A DNA stretch of 64,000 nt from Paraburkholderia polaris (GTDB lineage Bacteria > Pseudomonadota > Gammaproteobacteria > Burkholderiales > Burkholderiaceae), in contig NZ_JABBGJ010000013.1 in assembly GCF_012927345.1 (NCBI RefSeq), forward strand, positions 62,001 to 126,000, written 5' to 3'. The position numbers and the translations under genes are program-made. Positions 62,454-64,000 of this stretch are shown here, one piece after another. The first letter of the stretch is position 1. Each line of letters starts with the position of its first letter. The notes under the pieces are model-generated. The model did no database searches. It was not told the origin of the DNA and worked only from the letters and a program-made list of their open reading frames with translations.

Positions 62454-63995
62454 TCAAACGTCCTGGGTTGCGTGAGCAACCTGCTCGCATCTGACTCGCA
62501 CAACATCATCGTGGAGTGGCCAAATGTGCTGCGCGAGGCGCGAACGAGGAAACGAGGCGACATCGGCAGAACTCAAACCCGGGCTGTCGACCGTAATGAT
62601 TGCCGAGGCGATGGACTGGAATCCCGCCCGGAAATGGTTTGAGCTTTTGAGCGCAACGATCTTGCGGGTGTGCACGTCGATGCCATGAAGCAGCAGCATG
62701 GCGTGATCGAAGGTTTGCGTCGGACGCGAGATAACAATGACGTCGACGCCTTCGATGATGAGCCTGCATGATGTCCCGAGATCGAATTGAACGCCCTCCA
62801 GCATCGAACCTGGGAGATTCGTGAAGCGGCCGTCGGTAACGGCTTTGACATACGCCTCCGCAACGATGGGAGCGCCTTGCATTTTTCCGAGCTTTCCGCC
62901 GAGTTTGACTTCTATCGTCGCGCCGACGCCGGCACGCTGAGCTTTTTGCGCCACGTCTGGGTCGTGCATCGCCACAAAGCACGCGGTTTCAGGCGGAAGG
63001 TGCGCGTCCAGAAGGGCCCGCAGCAAATGCGTCGCGTCTCCTGGCGCGCCGCCGCCCGGGTTGTCCGAGTTCTCGTTGATCACAACCAGACCTGACTCGA
63101 CGGCAAGAGCCTGCGTGACGCCCTCGTCCGGAGCAACAATCCTGGGCCGGAACGCCTCGCGGTTCGCCCAGATCCAGTCGGCAACTTCATCGGCGCAGCG
63201 CTGCGCGAGGTCAAGGTCACCATCGGTCGTACACACCACCGCGGGGCACGGTGCGGGAATATCCGCGTACGGAAAGCCATGAAACCACGAGCAATCGATC
63301 ACCCCCGGGCGTTCACTCATACGCATGCACAAATCGTTGACGTGTGCAGTGGGCAAGCCAGGTTCCGTGCTCATGACCATGCCCAGCATGGGCAGCTGAT
63401 GCATTGCAGTGACCGGCCTGATCGCGCCGCGAACTGTCTGGGCGAGCAATTCGACCGCTTCGACCCCGCGCTGACCGAGGTCCGTATGCGGATAGAGCCG
63501 GCACGGCAGCGTCAGATCGCTATGGTCGCGCATCTGCTCGGTCATCTGCCCATGCAGATCGTAGACCGATGCGATGGGCACGTCAGCGCCAACCAGCTCG
63601 CGCACCGCCGCAAGCAGGTCGCCCTCCAGATCGTCGATCCCCTCTACCACGCCCGCTCCGTGGGGCGTCATCAAGACGCCATCAACCGGAAGTGCGTTCC
63701 TGATGCCGTCGAGCACGGATTGCTTCAGGTGCTCGTAGGCACTCGCGCGAATGGTTCCGGACGGCCACGCCATAGCCACGGTCGAGTAAACCAGTTCAAC
63801 CCCCGCCGCGGCGGCGCCTTCGATGTATCCGCCTACCGTATGATTGGCTCCTGCGTACTCCGCTTCAACTTCATCGCCAATCAGGCACTTGAAGTTGGAT
63901 AACGGGGTGTAACCCGTGAACTCCGTCGCATAGGTATTGGTCTCGTGGCAAATTCCGCCGACGACAAATCTCAGGGGTGCGGTTGCATTATGCAT
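62454..63995 (-). CDS. M81-family metallopeptidase (MlrC-like), copy 2
   Basis: 513 residues. N-terminus 'LRFVVGGICHETNTYATEFTGY' is the standard M81 start, so the ATG at 63995 is plausible, although the upstream region lies outside the window. Metal-site motifs 'MTPHGAGVVEGIDDLEGDLL', 'SVYDLHGQMTEQM' and 'CRLYPHTDLGQRG', then the C-terminal 'VINENSDNPGGGAPGDATHLL' and 'LKSSNHFRAGFQSIA'. Well diverged from copy 1 at 47782, so not a recent duplicate. Cytoplasmic peptidase, probably with different peptide preference; begins an operon that continues into the aldolase-like gene 131 bp downstream. Confidence 0.9.
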   Translation of the reverse strand: MHNATAPLRFVVGGICHETNTYATEFTGYTPLSNFKCLIGDEVEAEYAGANHTVGGYIEGAAAAGVELVYSTVAMAWPSGTIRASAYEHLKQSVLDGIRNALPVDGVLMTPHGAGVVEGIDDLEGDLLAAVRELVGADVPIASVYDLHGQMTEQMRDHSDLTLPCRLYPHTDLGQRGVEAVELLAQTVRGAIRPVTAMHQLPMLGMVMSTEPGLPTAHVNDLCMRMSERPGVIDCSWFHGFPYADIPAPCPAVVCTTDGDLDLAQRCADEVADWIWANREAFRPRIVAPDEGVTQALAVESGLVVINENSDNPGGGAPGDATHLLRALLDAHLPPETACFVAMHDPDVAQKAQRAGVGATIEVKLGGKLGKMQGAPIVAEAYVKAVTDGRFTNLPGSMLEGVQFDLGTSCRLIIEGVDVIVISRPTQTFDHAMLLLHGIDVHTRKIVALKSSNHFRAGFQSIASAIITVDSPGLSSADVASFPRSRLAQHIWPLHDDVVRVRCEQVAHATQDV

Positions 63996-64000
63996 AGGGG

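Noticed and set aside
46598..63995. Microcystin degradation cluster (mlrABCD)
   Set aside because: MlrC-like and S12 proteins are present, but there is no MlrA membrane protease and no MlrD transporter. The S12 proteins have DAP-type C-terminal domains.

Overview
The window looks like part of a high-GC Burkholderiaceae genome (Paraburkholderia, Caballeronia or Burkholderia type). The evidence is the GC-rich codon use, three OmpC-like porins whose mature ends start near 'QSSVTLYG', and the density of ABC importers with catabolic enzymes and local regulators. I see no rRNA, tRNA, CRISPR array, integrase or transposase. The content is nutrient scavenging, arranged as successive uptake-plus-degradation modules, most with their own regulator.

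Module 1 (1-15191) is a carbohydrate or cyclitol locus. The minus-strand operon holds a four-gene sugar ABC importer, a TPP enzyme and a TIM-barrel isomerase cut by the window edge. The plus-strand genes are a porin, a GMC oxidoreductase, a second TPP enzyme, a cupin-like protein, a Gfo/Idh/MocA oxidoreductase and an HTH regulator. The fold set mirrors inositol catabolism (IolG/IolE/IolD/IolB) without being the iol operon. Two matching promoters and repeated TGACGCA half-sites tie the module together.

Module 2 (15293-29723) is a minus-strand guanidino-compound locus: polyamine-type ABC importer with a Tat-signal binding protein, M20 carbamoylase, arginine-deiminase/DDAH-like hydrolase, AruI-like 2-ketoarginine decarboxylase, FAD 2-hydroxyacid dehydrogenase, porin, aldehyde dehydrogenase, Ldh-type dehydrogenase and a LysR regulator. 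Together they could convert a 2-hydroxy- or 2-keto-guanidino acid into an omega-amino acid. Module 3 (29911-35255) has a polar amino-acid ABC importer, a PhyH-type Fe(II) dioxygenase, a HisC-like aminotransferase and a HutC-type GntR regulator, with a HutC/DasR-like palindrome at the promoter.

Module 4 (35499-46244) is a fructosamine (Amadori compound) or opine-like locus: amino-acid-type ABC importer, ornithine-cyclodeaminase-family protein, porin, FAD amine oxidase, LacI regulator, FrlD-like kinase, FrlB-like deglycase and GntR regulator. Two near-identical LacI-type operators sit at the importer and kinase promoters.

Module 5 (46598-63995) is the most unusual. It contains an M14-like (DUF2817) metallohydrolase, two MlrC-type M81 metallopeptidases, a TonB-dependent receptor, D-serine dehydratase, two duplicated IroE-like esterases, three tandem D-aminopeptidase-like serine hydrolases and a D-threonine-aldolase-like PLP enzyme. 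I read it as an uptake and dismantling system for a D-amino-acid-containing peptide or depsipeptide, such as a cyclic lipopeptide or a siderophore. The substrate is inference; the enzyme families are visible in the sequence.
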